Source: Parcubacteria group bacterium (GTDB lineage Bacteria > Patescibacteriota > Minisyncoccia > Phycocordibacterales > UBA2135). Taken from it: a DNA stretch of 41,318 nt. Positions 15,620 to 28,609 of this stretch are shown here, one piece after another. The position numbers and the translations under genes were made by a program. The stretch covers positions 1-41,318 of the forward strand of contig JACOWN010000008.1 in assembly GCA_016176785.1 (NCBI GenBank). The letters are read 5' to 3'. The notes under the pieces were generated by a model. That model did not search any database. It saw only the letters and a program-made list of their open reading frames with translations, and had not been told where the DNA came from. The stretch's first letter is position 1, and the number at the start of each line of letters is the position of its first letter.

Positions 15620-18600
15620 ATGGCGATCTTCCAACGGAAATTAAAACTCTTGACCGCAAGCGTATTGGCGGTTTCTTTCCTGTTAATTTTCGCGGCTACC
15701 CGGGCGGAAGCGGCAGCGAACGATTCTTCAATAGGCCTCAAAAAGGACCAAGGTTCCGGATACTTTACTCTCACGGTCAAAGACCCCGATGGCATTCTAG
15801 AATTTTCACTTTCCCCGGTCGGGAGCTCCCGTTACGGCGGGGGGCTCTCCGGTTGTCCGCGGACTTTTTCCAACAACAATGTAGCATTTGGCGACCCGAG
15901 CAATTTTACGCCGGTGATGCCAGCCTACATTATTGATTGCAACAACAATACCACCGAGCTTGAAATTCCTCCCCCGGTTGATGGGGTAACGAGAGGCCGT
16001 GCGGTGGCGAAAGAAGAGCCGCCGCCTCCACCGCCGCCTCCAAAAGAAGCGACGACAGACGGCATTCGTTCGGCTGAAGATATTTTATTTCCGGTACCGG
16101 AGCTCGGCAATTGCCAAAACGAGACCGAGTGCCGTTCATACTGTGACAACGCCGGCAATGCGAGAGAATGCCTCGCGTTCGCAAAAAAGTACAATTTGAT
16201 TTCCGAAGAGGAATTGAAAGAGGCGTCGGACAAATTTTTGAATGTGAGAAACGGCCCCGGCGGTTGCAGTTCGTGGTCTTCCTGCGAAAATTATTGCAGT
16301 GATGTTACGAACCTCGACGAATGCATCGCGTTTGCCGACGAAACCGGATACTACACGCCGGAAAAACTCGCTGAAGCAAGAAAATTCCAGGAGTTGGTAA
16401 AAGCCGGCGTTCCATTCCCAGGCGGCTGTAAGGATAGGAATGAATGCGAAGTGTATTGCGGCGTTGCCGACAATATGGGGGAATGTTTGGATTTTGCCGA
16501 AAAAAGCGGCTTTATGCCGCAGGAAGAAATTGCCGAAGCGAGGAAATTCATGAACTTGATGCGCCAAGGCAAAAGTCCGGGCGGCTGTAACTCTAAAGAG
16601 CAGTGCGAAAATTATTGCGCCGAGGAAGGCAATATAGAAGAATGCGTCGCTTTTGCGGAGGAAGCGGGCGTTATGACGGCTGAAGAGGCGGAAATGGTCA
16701 GAAAAACCGGAGGCAAGGGTCCGGGCGGATGCCGCAGCAAGGCGCAATGCGATACCTATTGCGAAGAAAACAGCGAGGAATGTTTTAACTTTGCAAAAGA
16801 GCATGGATTGATAAGCGAAGCCGACCTCGCGAAAATGACCGAAGGGATGAAGCGGTTTCGCGATGAGCTTGATAAGATGCCGCCGGAAGCGGTCGCGTGC
16901 ATGAAAGATGCGGCTGGGGAAGATAATTTCAATAAAATGGTCGCCGGCGAGCCGGTTTTTGACAGGTCTCTTGAAGAAAAAATGAAGTCCTGTTTTGAAG
17001 AGGTAACCGCGCAGTTTAGCCAACAGTTGGGAGACCTTCCGCCGGAAGCCGCGGAGTGCATCGGCGATGCCATTGGCGAGGAAGGGCTTCAAAAATTGCA
17101 AAGCGGGGGACCCGATGAAAATCTTGACTTCGGCTCCTTGGAGAATTGCTTCAAGGATTTGAAAAGTTCCTTTGGCGGTGGCAGTAATTTCGGCGGCGGA
17201 GGATTCAGCGGGCCGGGCGGATGCACAAACACGGAAGAATGCTCTGCGTTCTGTATGAAGAACCCCGAAGAATGCAAAGGTTTTGGTCCTCCTCCCGGCG
17301 GTGGCGGAGGGAGCGACGCTGTGCCTTCATCGGTTTCTTCCGACAAGCCCCTGCCGTCATCTCAATCATCAACTTCAGAGCCGCCGAGCGATGGCGCCAA
17401 TTATTCCTCGGTTATTTACGACCCTGGAAGCCCGTACCATCCGGACAATCTGCCAGCCCTTCCCGATTCAGGCACATACGCCTTTAAAGCGCCGACCAAA
17501 ACAGAGAGTTGCGTTCCGAGTTCATTCGGTTTAGTCAGTTGGTGGAACGGGGATAAAGAGGGCGGCGTCTATACCTCAAAAATAACCGCCTGGGACCTTA
17601 ATAAAAAGACCAACGGGAACATGTTCTCCCAATCTCCCGTTTCCGGAAAGATCGGAATGGCGTTCGGTTCGCCTGTCGTGATGGGGAACCCCGCGAGCTT
17701 AAACTTCGGCACAGGCCCGTTTTCACTGGAAGCGTGGTTTAAGTGGGAAGGAGGTGGCAATGTAAACAATATCATCAGAAAGTCAACCGCTTTCACCGGA
17801 GCGGGATATTGGCTCCGAATAAATCAGAGTACCGAACTATTGGAATTTTTTGTCGGGGATACAAGCGATGCTCCCGGTAAGCCGAGGGGTCTGATAGAAA
17901 CACCGGTGAGTGCGGGAGCATGGCACCATGTTATCGCAACACGAAATAGTTCCGGCGTTATGAAGTTGTACGTGGATGGCGTGGAGAAAGGTGCTGCGGA
18001 AGCTCCGGGTGCGGTTACAACTAGCGGGGGCACATTCGCAATAGGTGGATGGGATATGCGCGGCGATGGTGATGTTACCGAAAGGTTTTCTGGCTTGGTT
18101 GACGAGGTTTCCGTGTACGACAAAGCGTTAAGTACCGCGGAGGTGGGATCAATTTTCAATTTGGGGAGCGAAGGAAAATGCGCGCGCCAAGTCGCGTATC
18201 CCTCAAGTTCAACGGAGTATAAACGGGAATATGTAACCCAGCAACAAGCGTATCAGTTCTATCTGCTCCAGCAGAGTAAAAGCACGAGTTGCGCCGTAGA
18301 TGAGTATTGGAATGGAAGCTATTGCTCGTCACGCCCCCAAGCGCATTGCGGTGAGAATGAATACTGGGATGGAACATCTTGCCTGCTTAGGCCCTCGGCG
18401 AGCCCCAGTAGCAGCGGCAGTACTGAAAGCATTACAATTCCCGCCGGTGAGTCCGGCGGTTACAGCGGACCGGGGGGTTGTAAAAGTACTGAAGAGTGTA
18501 CGGCGTATTGCATACAAAACTACACGGACCCGGCATGCGCGACGTTCAATACGGGCGGATTCATTGTGCCGAAAGAACCGAGTTTTACGGCGAAAGACCC

Positions 18601-18688
18601 GTGGTATCGCGGAACAAATCTTGACGCTACTTCGGACCCCTTTGTCGCCGGACTCTTTTTTCTCCTGCAAGGATTATCCGGCTACTAG
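15620..18688 (+). CDS. Large secreted protein with repeated Cys-rich modules and a LamG/concanavalin-like domain
   Basis: Signal peptide; about seven C-x(5)-C-x(3)-C modules (GPGGCxSxxxCxxYC...ECxxFA); LamG-like GLVSWWNGD...FSLEAWFKWEG...AWHHVIATRNSSGVMKLYVDGVEKG. Confidence 0.88.
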   Translation: MAIFQRKLKLLTASVLAVSFLLIFAATRAEAAANDSSIGLKKDQGSGYFTLTVKDPDGILEFSLSPVGSSRYGGGLSGCPRTFSNNNVAFGDPSNFTPVMPAYIIDCNNNTTELEIPPPVDGVTRGRAVAKEEPPPPPPPPKEATTDGIRSAEDILFPVPELGNCQNETECRSYCDNAGNARECLAFAKKYNLISEEELKEASDKFLNVRNGPGGCSSWSSCENYCSDVTNLDECIAFADETGYYTPEKLAEARKFQELVKAGVPFPGGCKDRNECEVYCGVADNMGECLDFAEKSGFMPQEEIAEARKFMNLMRQGKSPGGCNSKEQCENYCAEEGNIEECVAFAEEAGVMTAEEAEMVRKTGGKGPGGCRSKAQCDTYCEENSEECFNFAKEHGLISEADLAKMTEGMKRFRDELDKMPPEAVACMKDAAGEDNFNKMVAGEPVFDRSLEEKMKSCFEEVTAQFSQQLGDLPPEAAECIGDAIGEEGLQKLQSGGPDENLDFGSLENCFKDLKSSFGGGSNFGGGGFSGPGGCTNTEECSAFCMKNPEECKGFGPPPGGGGGSDAVPSSVSSDKPLPSSQSSTSEPPSDGANYSSVIYDPGSPYHPDNLPALPDSGTYAFKAPTKTESCVPSSFGLVSWWNGDKEGGVYTSKITAWDLNKKTNGNMFSQSPVSGKIGMAFGSPVVMGNPASLNFGTGPFSLEAWFKWEGGGNVNNIIRKSTAFTGAGYWLRINQSTELLEFFVGDTSDAPGKPRGLIETPVSAGAWHHVIATRNSSGVMKLYVDGVEKGAAEAPGAVTTSGGTFAIGGWDMRGDGDVTERFSGLVDEVSVYDKALSTAEVGSIFNLGSEGKCARQVAYPSSSTEYKREYVTQQQAYQFYLLQQSKSTSCAVDEYWNGSYCSSRPQAHCGENEYWDGTSCLLRPSASPSSSGSTESITIPAGESGGYSGPGGCKSTEECTAYCIQNYTDPACATFNTGGFIVPKEPSFTAKDPWYRGTNLDATSDPFVAGLFFLLQGLSGY

Positions 18689-18707
18689 CGCGCGCAAAAT
18701 GCACCGC

Positions 18708-18759
18708 CAAGAAAAACGCCCAATGGGCGTTTTTCTTTCCTCATGTTGCGGGGGCCGGA
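18708..18759. repeat. 52-bp direct repeat copy 1 (hairpin plus 3' end of tRNA-fMet)
   Basis: One mismatch to 18878-18929. Confidence 0.9.
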
Positions 18760-18815
18760 TATTTCACTCTTTGGAAACCCGCGGTTTTCCAACGGGCTTC
18801 GCCCTGCTTTCCTAC

Positions 18816-18860
18816 ACGGGGAAACTACAGTTTCCCCGTCCCCTTTCGCGTTCAATTCCG
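18816..18860. repeat. Hairpin / T-arm chimeric repeat, copy B
   Basis: ACGGGGAAAC-TACA-GTTTCCCCGT then CCCCTTTCGCGTTCAATTCCG. Confidence 0.7.
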
Positions 18861-18877
18861 TACGACACTTTCAGAAA

Positions 18878-18929
18878 CAAGAAAAACGCCCAATGGGCGT
18901 CTTTCTTTCCTCATGTTGCGGGGGCCGGA
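18878..18929. repeat. 52-bp direct repeat copy 2, running into intact tRNA-fMet
   Basis: See 18708-18759. Confidence 0.9.
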
Positions 18930-18986
18930 ATTGAACCGGCGTCTGGAGGTTATGAGCCTCCCGAGGTACCGCTCCTCCACCCCGCG
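18916..18986 (-). tRNA. Initiator tRNA-fMet (CAT)
   Basis: CGCGGGGTGGAGGAGCGGTACCTCGGGAGGCTCATAACCTCC...CCGGTTCAATTCCGGCCCCCGCAA; unpaired C1/A72. Confidence 0.93.
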
Positions 18987-19165
18987 ATGTATTCTTGAAG
19001 AAACCCTTTTTTTCTAAAGCGATGCGGGCTCTTCCCGATGTCCCGATGTGCTCATTATAATAGAAACAAGCGCTAAACACAACCCCCAACCCTTGCACAG
19101 TGTTCTGCGAACCTTGCACATTCAAGCACGCCCGCGGCGTTTCCTGCCGCGGTGGCTATGAACTC

Positions 19166-20986
19166 TTATCGAAACGGGTGCAGGATCCGTCCTAATACGC
19201 TTGTCATCGACTCCAGCGCCGATGCAAAAGCGCTCCGGACTGAGCCGTATGTACCAGTCGGCACCGCCGCGGAAGATGTCGCTGTCAGACATACACCATA
19301 GGCGCACTCGCCTGACGGACAAGGAATATTTTCTACTTTAAAAAACCCGTCTGTGGAGCAGTAATATTCATGCGCCTGTTTATTCCCCGCTGTGCCTTCG
19401 CAATTATCTATGCCGGTCGTTGTCGTATCGGGAGCGGTGGAAAGAGGCCCCACAGTAGTCCCCTTAGTATATATATCTTTCCCGCCGTCCGAATCGGTGC
19501 ATGCGGCGACAACGGGTGCGGCGGACGTAAATGTTTGTTCGTTACTTATTGTTATATTGCCGGCGACGTCCTTTGAAGCAACGGCGAACGTATACGTTGC
19601 CCCCGCGCTTAAATTATTCCATGTATACGAATGGCTCTTTGACACCGCGGGATTTGTCACGCCGACGACACTTCCGCTACCGGCGCTGTAGTACGGATTA
19701 ATATAAGTTCGTACGCTATCAACCGTCGTATCTTCATTGGTTGCCCATGTAACGGTAACGCTATTCTCGGTGATGGTTACCACTTGTATGTTTGATATAA
19801 CGGGAGGCGTTGTGTCAGCAGATTGCGTTGTGGTAGTAGCGGTAATGGGCTGCGTCAGGGTAAACGATCGTTCACCGCTCATGGCCGCATTTCCAGCTCC
19901 ATCGGTTGAATGGACGGTAAAGACGTACGACTCTCCTGCGGTCATATTTTCTCCAAGCGTTATACTGTGGCTTGTTTTCAAATCAACGCTTGAAATCTCG
20001 TTGACCGGAGCAGTAGAATTGCTTACCTTATAACTCACCTTTCCGTACGCAGGCTCGCTCGTCGTCCACGTCACTCTGGCGCTCCATTGGCTGATGTCTA
20101 CCACCTGAATGTTTGAAATTGCCGGTCCGGTTGTATCAGTAGACGCCGTGGTGGTACCGGTAGTAGTGGCGCCGCCCGATGCGCCGCCTCCCGACCCTTG
20201 GGTCGTTTGCGTCGGCATGGCAGGGACGGCGGACGTTGCGGGAGAGGCGGGTATTGCACCGGAAAAGGCGGGGGTTGTTGTGGCTACTGTCGTGCTCGCC
20301 GCCTGTGCGGCCGGGGTTGCGGGTGCGGCAGGTACCGCGGGAACTGCGGGGGTTGTCGTCGCATAAAGTGCGGGTGTTGTTGTTGCCTGCGCCTGATACA
20401 ATCCCGGCGCACGAAAAAGCCCGGGCGGAACCACGCCGGACGCGCCCGCCCCACCGGTTATCAGTTCGTTAAGTTTCGCGCGCGTCTGGGGCCCGAGGAT
20501 TCCATAACCGGTCGTTGCCGGAGAACCGGTCGCCACAATGCCGTGTTTAGCTTGAAATCTCTCAACCGCACGCTGCGTAAGCGGGCCAAAAAATCCGGTT
20601 ACAATCCCTTCGGGATAGACATCGGGGAATTGTTTGAGAAGTGTTTGCAGATTTTCCACATCGTCCCCGCTGTCACCGGGTGAAAGAGGAACGGTAAGGG
20701 CGGAGGGCGCGAGTGGCGCAGAGGATTCCGGTGATGCGACGGGGGCGGGGGTTGAAACAGGTTCTTGCGGTGCCGGAGGAACTTGCGCCCCTTCCCCCGC
20801 TTCAATTTGCTGTTGCTTGAATACGGCGCGAGCATCGTCGGCTTTGTCTTTCGGAATAATTTCCAAGACAATAAAAAGTTCTATGAGTTCCGATACGGAA
20901 ATCGCGTGCGCGATCGGCACGGCAACGACGCCGACAAACAAGGAGATGCCGACATATACGGCGAGGAAGCGCGCTGGCATAAGCAA
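19166..20986 (-). CDS. Secreted protein with PG-binding domain and two fibronectin type III-like domains
   Basis: PGDSGDDVENLQTLLKQF...GFFGPLTQRAVERFQAKHGI...LGPQTRAKLNEL; Ala/Thr/Pro linker; GPAISNIQVVDISQWSARVTWTTSEPAYGKV and PPVISNIQVVTITENSVTVTWATNEDT. Confidence 0.88.
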   Translation of the reverse strand: MLMPARFLAVYVGISLFVGVVAVPIAHAISVSELIELFIVLEIIPKDKADDARAVFKQQQIEAGEGAQVPPAPQEPVSTPAPVASPESSAPLAPSALTVPLSPGDSGDDVENLQTLLKQFPDVYPEGIVTGFFGPLTQRAVERFQAKHGIVATGSPATTGYGILGPQTRAKLNELITGGAGASGVVPPGLFRAPGLYQAQATTTPALYATTTPAVPAVPAAPATPAAQAASTTVATTTPAFSGAIPASPATSAVPAMPTQTTQGSGGGASGGATTTGTTTASTDTTGPAISNIQVVDISQWSARVTWTTSEPAYGKVSYKVSNSTAPVNEISSVDLKTSHSITLGENMTAGESYVFTVHSTDGAGNAAMSGERSFTLTQPITATTTTQSADTTPPVISNIQVVTITENSVTVTWATNEDTTVDSVRTYINPYYSAGSGSVVGVTNPAVSKSHSYTWNNLSAGATYTFAVASKDVAGNITISNEQTFTSAAPVVAACTDSDGGKDIYTKGTTVGPLSTAPDTTTTGIDNCEGTAGNKQAHEYYCSTDGFFKVENIPCPSGECAYGVCLTATSSAAVPTGTYGSVRSAFASALESMTSVLGRILHPFR

Positions 20987-21089
20987 TATCTAACTTAAAG
21001 TAATATTCAAATTATATCACGCAACAAAAAAAACAGAATTCGTTGTTCACATTCCCCCGTTGGTACACGAACATTGTGTATCTCCCCGT

Positions 21090-21686
21090 TCAAATATAAT
21101 GAAACTCTTCAAACACCTTGCGGAAAAGATTGATGACGCGGTCCGCCTCGCGCTTGGTCAGGCGGAACGCCGTCCCTTCGTGGGCGATCCGGTTGCGCAC
21201 TTTGTGCGCTTCCCACGCCTCGTTAAGCGTCAGAAAATCGCTCTGCTCAATACCCTTAAGACGGTCGCCGATCGTCGCGCCGATGTATCCCATTTTATCA
21301 AGGATATTTTCAAGCATTGAGTCCGCCTCAATGATAGCCAAACGCCAATCGGACTCATTCGGCGAGTCCATGTAATCAAGAACGTGTTGCCAGCGTTTGT
21401 TGCGGTCCTCAAGCGAAAGTTTTTCGATCGCCGTTACTCGCAGTTCGCCGTACTTTTTCTCCTGCGCGCGCTGCAATCTGCCGTGTTGAACAAGCGTGTA
21501 TACGATGCCCGCGGCGCACGCGGCGGAAAACGCCCAAAGAAACCATTTAACAGCCGCGAGATCCGCTGTCCCCGCAAGGCCGACAAGCTCCTGGAGCTTC
21601 TGCGTAAACCACGAAAACCACAAGAAGATGAGGTTAAAAAAGAATTCAATGTTCAAATAATTCGGATCAAACGGTTTGACTGGCAT
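21090..21686 (-). CDS. Hypothetical membrane protein
   Basis: N-terminal hydrophobic segments and long soluble C-terminus; downstream of gatA on the same strand. Confidence 0.75.
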   Translation of the reverse strand: MPVKPFDPNYLNIEFFFNLIFLWFSWFTQKLQELVGLAGTADLAAVKWFLWAFSAACAAGIVYTLVQHGRLQRAQEKKYGELRVTAIEKLSLEDRNKRWQHVLDYMDSPNESDWRLAIIEADSMLENILDKMGYIGATIGDRLKGIEQSDFLTLNEAWEAHKVRNRIAHEGTAFRLTKREADRVINLFRKVFEEFHYI

Positions 21687-21698
21687 ACTATTGTGAAG

Positions 21699-23126
21699 TT
21701 AGCGGGACGCTTCGCTTGCTTCGCCGACGGCAAAGAGAACGTCCTCCCTGTAATGCGGTCCCATAAATTGAATACCGACCGGCAGTTCGCCGCCGTCGCG
21801 GATGACGGTCCCCGCGGGAACGGAGAGCGCCGGTATGCCCGCAATGTTCGCCGGCACCGTGAGGACATCGGCAAGATACATTGCGAGGGGGTCCGCCGTT
21901 TTCTCGCCGAGCTTAAAGGGCGGCGTTGGCGTTGTCGGCGTCGCAATGACATCCGCTTCAGCAAACGCATCCACAAACTCCCGAGCGATACTTTGACGCG
22001 CCGAGACCGCTTTTGCATAAAACGCATCGTGATATCCGGCGGAAAGGACATACGTACCGAGAATGATGCGCCGCTTCACTTCCGCGCCGAACCCCTCCCC
22101 CCTTGTCTTTACATAATCGTCAAACAGGTCGCTCCCGGATGCGCGCAGGCCGTATTTCACCCCGTCAAAACGCGCGAGATTAGTGGATGCCTCAGCGGGC
22201 ATCAGGATATAGTACACTGCGAGAGAATGCGTCGCGTTCGGAAGGGAAACTGTTTTGACCTTGTACCCCCTGTCTTTCAGCGCCTCAAGCGCGTCATCAA
22301 AATTTTTCCGCACGTCCTCGTCAATTTCCATTTTTTCCAGATAATCGGGAACGCCGATCGTTTTGGTTTGTGGTCGGCGATCGGCGACCGGTGGTTTAGA
22401 AAACGACGTTGAGTCCTTTGGGTCATTACCGGAAATCGCTTCATAAACAAGACGAACATCTTCTACGGTCTTTGCCAGGGGGCCGATTTGGTCAAATGAT
22501 GACGCCATCGCGATAAGACCGGAGCGCGACACCGCGCCGTAGGTCGGCTTCAGACCGACGATGCCGCAAAAACTTGCGGGCTGGCGCACCGACCCGCCGG
22601 TGTCAGAGCCGAGCGCCGCAAGCGCGCCATCCATGGCGACTGCCGCCGCCGGCCCTCCGGACGAGCCGCCCGGCGCGCGGGTTTCGTCAAGCGGATTTCG
22701 CACAAGGCCGTACGCCGACCGCTCGTTTGAGCTCCCCATCGCAAACTCGTCCATATTGGCGCGACCGAGGAACACGGGGTTGTGCTCTTTGAGCTTCCTG
22801 ATGGCGCCGGCGTCATACGTCGCGCGATAATGCTCCAAAATCTTTGAACCGCATGATGCGGTTCGCTCGCGAATTAAAATGTTGTCTTTGGTTGCGAAAG
22901 GAATGCCGCACAACGCCGGACTTTTATCGCCGTTCTCTTTCAATATGCGGTCCGCCTTCTCCGCTTGCGCGCGCACGTCGTCAAAAACTTCAAGGTATGC
23001 GTTAATATCGGGGTTTTTTTCTCCAATGCGCTTCAAATACGCATCGGTCAAATCTCCGGCGGTGAAATCACCGTCAATGAGATGCTTTCGCGCTTTTGAT
23101 ATCGTCAAACTTTTAAGTTCGATCAT
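21699..23126 (-). CDS. gatA: Asp-tRNA(Asn)/Glu-tRNA(Gln) amidotransferase subunit A
   Basis: ATKDNI, APGGSSGGPAAAVAMDGALAALGSDTGGSVRQPASFCGIVGLKPTYGAVSR amidase signature. Confidence 0.97.
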   Translation of the reverse strand: MIELKSLTISKARKHLIDGDFTAGDLTDAYLKRIGEKNPDINAYLEVFDDVRAQAEKADRILKENGDKSPALCGIPFATKDNILIRERTASCGSKILEHYRATYDAGAIRKLKEHNPVFLGRANMDEFAMGSSNERSAYGLVRNPLDETRAPGGSSGGPAAAVAMDGALAALGSDTGGSVRQPASFCGIVGLKPTYGAVSRSGLIAMASSFDQIGPLAKTVEDVRLVYEAISGNDPKDSTSFSKPPVADRRPQTKTIGVPDYLEKMEIDEDVRKNFDDALEALKDRGYKVKTVSLPNATHSLAVYYILMPAEASTNLARFDGVKYGLRASGSDLFDDYVKTRGEGFGAEVKRRIILGTYVLSAGYHDAFYAKAVSARQSIAREFVDAFAEADVIATPTTPTPPFKLGEKTADPLAMYLADVLTVPANIAGIPALSVPAGTVIRDGGELPVGIQFMGPHYREDVLFAVGEASEASR

Positions 23127-23137
23127 GGCAAGAAAAA

Positions 23138-26004
<2,867 letters not shown>

Positions 26005-26014
<10 letters not shown>

Positions 26015-26523
26015 TTAAAGATGTGCTCGCGAATGGTGAACGTTCGTTCAAGAACGCCCCGTTTCCAGCGCAAGACGACATCAAGGGTTGCCTCGCGGCC
26101 GGCAACGACTTCGTTCAGCTGGACGGAGCGGCGAAAAATCGTTTCGTTCCCGCTCGCGTAACCGTAGAGTCCTTGGCTGTTCAAACGCAGCAGGGGGCAC
26201 TCCGTACCGCATGACGCAACGGTATTGTCGGGCGAATCAACGGAACAATTCGCGCCGACGCACGACGCAAGCCCCGCGAGCCAGTTGGCGCCTCCCAGCG
26301 CATTGTTGTCGCGGGTATTCCGGACATATTCAACCGCTTCCTGCGCGAGGTAAAACGCCGTAACCTGGTCCCGCGCGATGCCTGCCGCGGAGATGCTTTT
26401 GGAAGCAACCGAAAGCGTCGCGGTGATGGCAAGGATAAGCACCGAGATCGCCACGAGCGACTCAATAAGCGTAAAGCCCCGCTCTGCGGGTTTTGGAGTG
26501 CGGGTTTTGGAGTGCGGGTCCAT
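26005..26523 (-). CDS. Type IV prepilin-like protein (PilV/GspI type)
   Basis: ERGFTLIESLVAISVLILAITATLSVASKS. Confidence 0.88.
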
Positions 26524-26525
26524 AT

Positions 26526-27095
26526 TTATGAATCAATGAGGCGCTGGGATATCGTCGTTTGAACGCTGAATGTCGTCTGTTCCTTTTCTTTAACGCCTGC
26601 GGTGCCCCGCATGACAAGGAGCACTTTTGGCTGCAAGCCGTCAGCGGAAGTCGCTCCTTCAACATAAAACATAAGCGTCTCCACGGAAAGCTCGGCGGCG
26701 GTAATGCCGATGTACGACAAACCGCCGTCCTCGGATTTTTCTATCCGCGCGCCGGTTTTCCGAAAGATCACGGTCTGTCCGCGCGAATTTTGAAACGCGA
26801 TGAAATCGGAGCCGCTCACGGGACAATTCTGCGGCGAGGTGAGCGTCCCCGTCGGCCCGCAATGGTATGCCGTGCCGACGCGCATGTTCCGCGCGATGTT
26901 TTCAAGCGCAAAATTCAAGTTGTCCATGACGATACGCATGGATTGGGCTTTGCGATTCGCGCTTGCAAGCGAAGTAAGCGCTCCGACGGCAATGGTGATG
27001 ACGACCGTAAAAACGCCGATCGCGACGATCATCTCGATCAGGGTAAATCCGCGCTGGCGAGCGAGGAAAGAATGGTGAGTGGCCGGTAATCGCAT
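26526..27095 (-). CDS. Type IV prepilin-like protein (PilW/GspJ type)
   Basis: QRGFTLIEMIVAIGVFTVVITIAVGALTSL. Confidence 0.88.
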   Translation of the reverse strand: MRLPATHHSFLARQRGFTLIEMIVAIGVFTVVITIAVGALTSLASANRKAQSMRIVMDNLNFALENIARNMRVGTAYHCGPTGTLTSPQNCPVSGSDFIAFQNSRGQTVIFRKTGARIEKSEDGGLSYIGITAAELSVETLMFYVEGATSADGLQPKVLLVMRGTAGVKEKEQTTFSVQTTISQRLIDS

Positions 27096-27113
27096 ACGTG
27101 CTAAATCGTAGAT

Positions 27114-27686
27114 CTATTGGACCGCTATCTGCCCGTTGCTCCACACCTCAACCGTCCGCGTATCGCCGCGCGGTGAACGGGCGGTGATAGAGGCGTATGC
27201 GTAGATCGCGCCGCTTCCGTCGCGGATCGTCGCTTCGGGATTTGGACGGATAAAGGTGATGTGGAGCTTGGATACCGCGTTGCATGCCGCTACGGGCGAC
27301 GTAAATCCGCAGAGCGCGCTTACTGTATTGCCTTTTTGGATGGAGAAGCGTTCAACCAATTCGGTGCCGGTGTCGTAGTACGTGTCGCGGTCGGTGTCGG
27401 CAAAAAGAACGAACTCCTTGTTTGCGGCAGTGTCAAAATAGACGCCGTGGCTCGGAAACACGCCCGAGCCGATGCCAAACTCCTTGATGCTCGTGCCGAA
27501 TACCTGCGCCTCGCGCACGGAAAGCGCGATGTCATGCGCAAGGTTATCAAGCACGATGCGGCTGTTAAAGGCCGGATAATTCGCGAGTACGATGACCGAC
27601 ACAATGACAAAAATTGAAACGGTAACGAGGAGTTCTATGAGGGTGAATCCCCGCCGAGTTTTTTGTTTTTTTTTATTTCGTGACAT
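27114..27686 (-). CDS. Type IV prepilin-like protein (GspH/FimT type)
   Basis: RRGFTLIELLVTVSIFVIVSVIVLANYPAFNSRIVLDNLAHDIALSVREAQVFGTS. Confidence 0.88.
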   Translation of the reverse strand: MSRNKKKQKTRRGFTLIELLVTVSIFVIVSVIVLANYPAFNSRIVLDNLAHDIALSVREAQVFGTSIKEFGIGSGVFPSHGVYFDTAANKEFVLFADTDRDTYYDTGTELVERFSIQKGNTVSALCGFTSPVAACNAVSKLHITFIRPNPEATIRDGSGAIYAYASITARSPRGDTRTVEVWSNGQIAVQ

Positions 27687-27706
27687 CTGAGTGCCGAACG
27701 CCGCGC

Positions 27707-28540
27707 TTACCGCGCGATGACATACAGAAACTCCCGTATGCCGCCGAAGGACAGCGAAAAGAAAAACGCGAGCATCGCGCCGAAGACGAGGAACGGCGCG
27801 AACGGTATCTCACTCTTCATTGTAAACCGCCGCGCGCGCGGAAACAAACGCGGCGCCCACCGAAGCGCGAGCAAAAAAAGCCCCGCGAGCGCGCCGGCCC
27901 AAAAGGAAACGAGGAGCGCGGCGATGCCGCCGTCAAAACCGAGGAGGAGGCCGATGCCGAGCGCGAGTTTTCCGTCTCCCAGACCCATCCATCGTCCGCC
28001 GGAAAAAAACCACAGTGCCGCAAAAACACCGAAGAAAACAAGGCCCGCGAACGCATGGGAAACAAAGCGCTCCGAAAGGGCGAGTCCTGCGCTTTCTCCG
28101 CCCAAAAGATTTAAAAATACCGCTCCGTCAAAAGTGTACACAAGCGCGTCGGGGATAATTTTGTGGCGAATGTCGTAGGCGACGATGGCAATGAGGAGCG
28201 AGAAGATCGCAAGGTAAAAAAGAAGTGCGGGTATCCGTTCTACGCCGCCGACGGAAAACATGACAGAGGCGGTCGCCGCAAACACGACACCGGTCAGCAA
28301 CTCAACGGCCGGATAGTGCCACGATATCCGCGCACGGCAGGTGCGGCACCGCGCGCGCTGGATGACGAAGCTCGCGAGCGGAATGAGTTCGTACCACGAA
28401 AGCGTCCTGCCGCACGTAAAACATCGCGAACGGCCTCCGAAAAGAGGCATGCCGGTCCCCAAACGCATGACGAGGACGTTCAAAAAACTCCCGACGATGA
28501 GCCCGAATACAAAAAAAGAGATGACTGACGCGGCCTCCAT
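27707..28540 (-). CDS. pilD: Prepilin peptidase
   Basis: GLIVGSFLNVLVMRLGTG; CFTCGRTLSWYELIPLASFV...CRTCRARISWHYPAVELLTG; GLGDGKLALGIGLLLG; start at 28540. Confidence 0.95.
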   Translation of the reverse strand: MEAASVISFFVFGLIVGSFLNVLVMRLGTGMPLFGGRSRCFTCGRTLSWYELIPLASFVIQRARCRTCRARISWHYPAVELLTGVVFAATASVMFSVGGVERIPALLFYLAIFSLLIAIVAYDIRHKIIPDALVYTFDGAVFLNLLGGESAGLALSERFVSHAFAGLVFFGVFAALWFFSGGRWMGLGDGKLALGIGLLLGFDGGIAALLVSFWAGALAGLFLLALRWAPRLFPRARRFTMKSEIPFAPFLVFGAMLAFFFSLSFGGIREFLYVIAR

Positions 28541-28557
28541 GCGTATATTATACCACA

Positions 28558-28580
28558 TCCCCCGCTCCTTGAGCGGGGGA
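28558..28580. promoter_or_regulatory. 10-bp stem-loop between pilin and prepilin peptidase genes
   Basis: TCCCCCGCTC-CTT-GAGCGGGGGA; no strong T-tract, so possibly processing/attenuation rather than full terminator. Confidence 0.6.
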
Positions 28581-28609
28581 TCGGAAAGGAGAAATGAAGC
28601 GCCGGATTG

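Noticed and set aside
19080-21000. Recoded UGA (as Gly or Trp) typical of some CPR lineages
   Set aside because: prfB is present and all conserved genes read through with the standard code.
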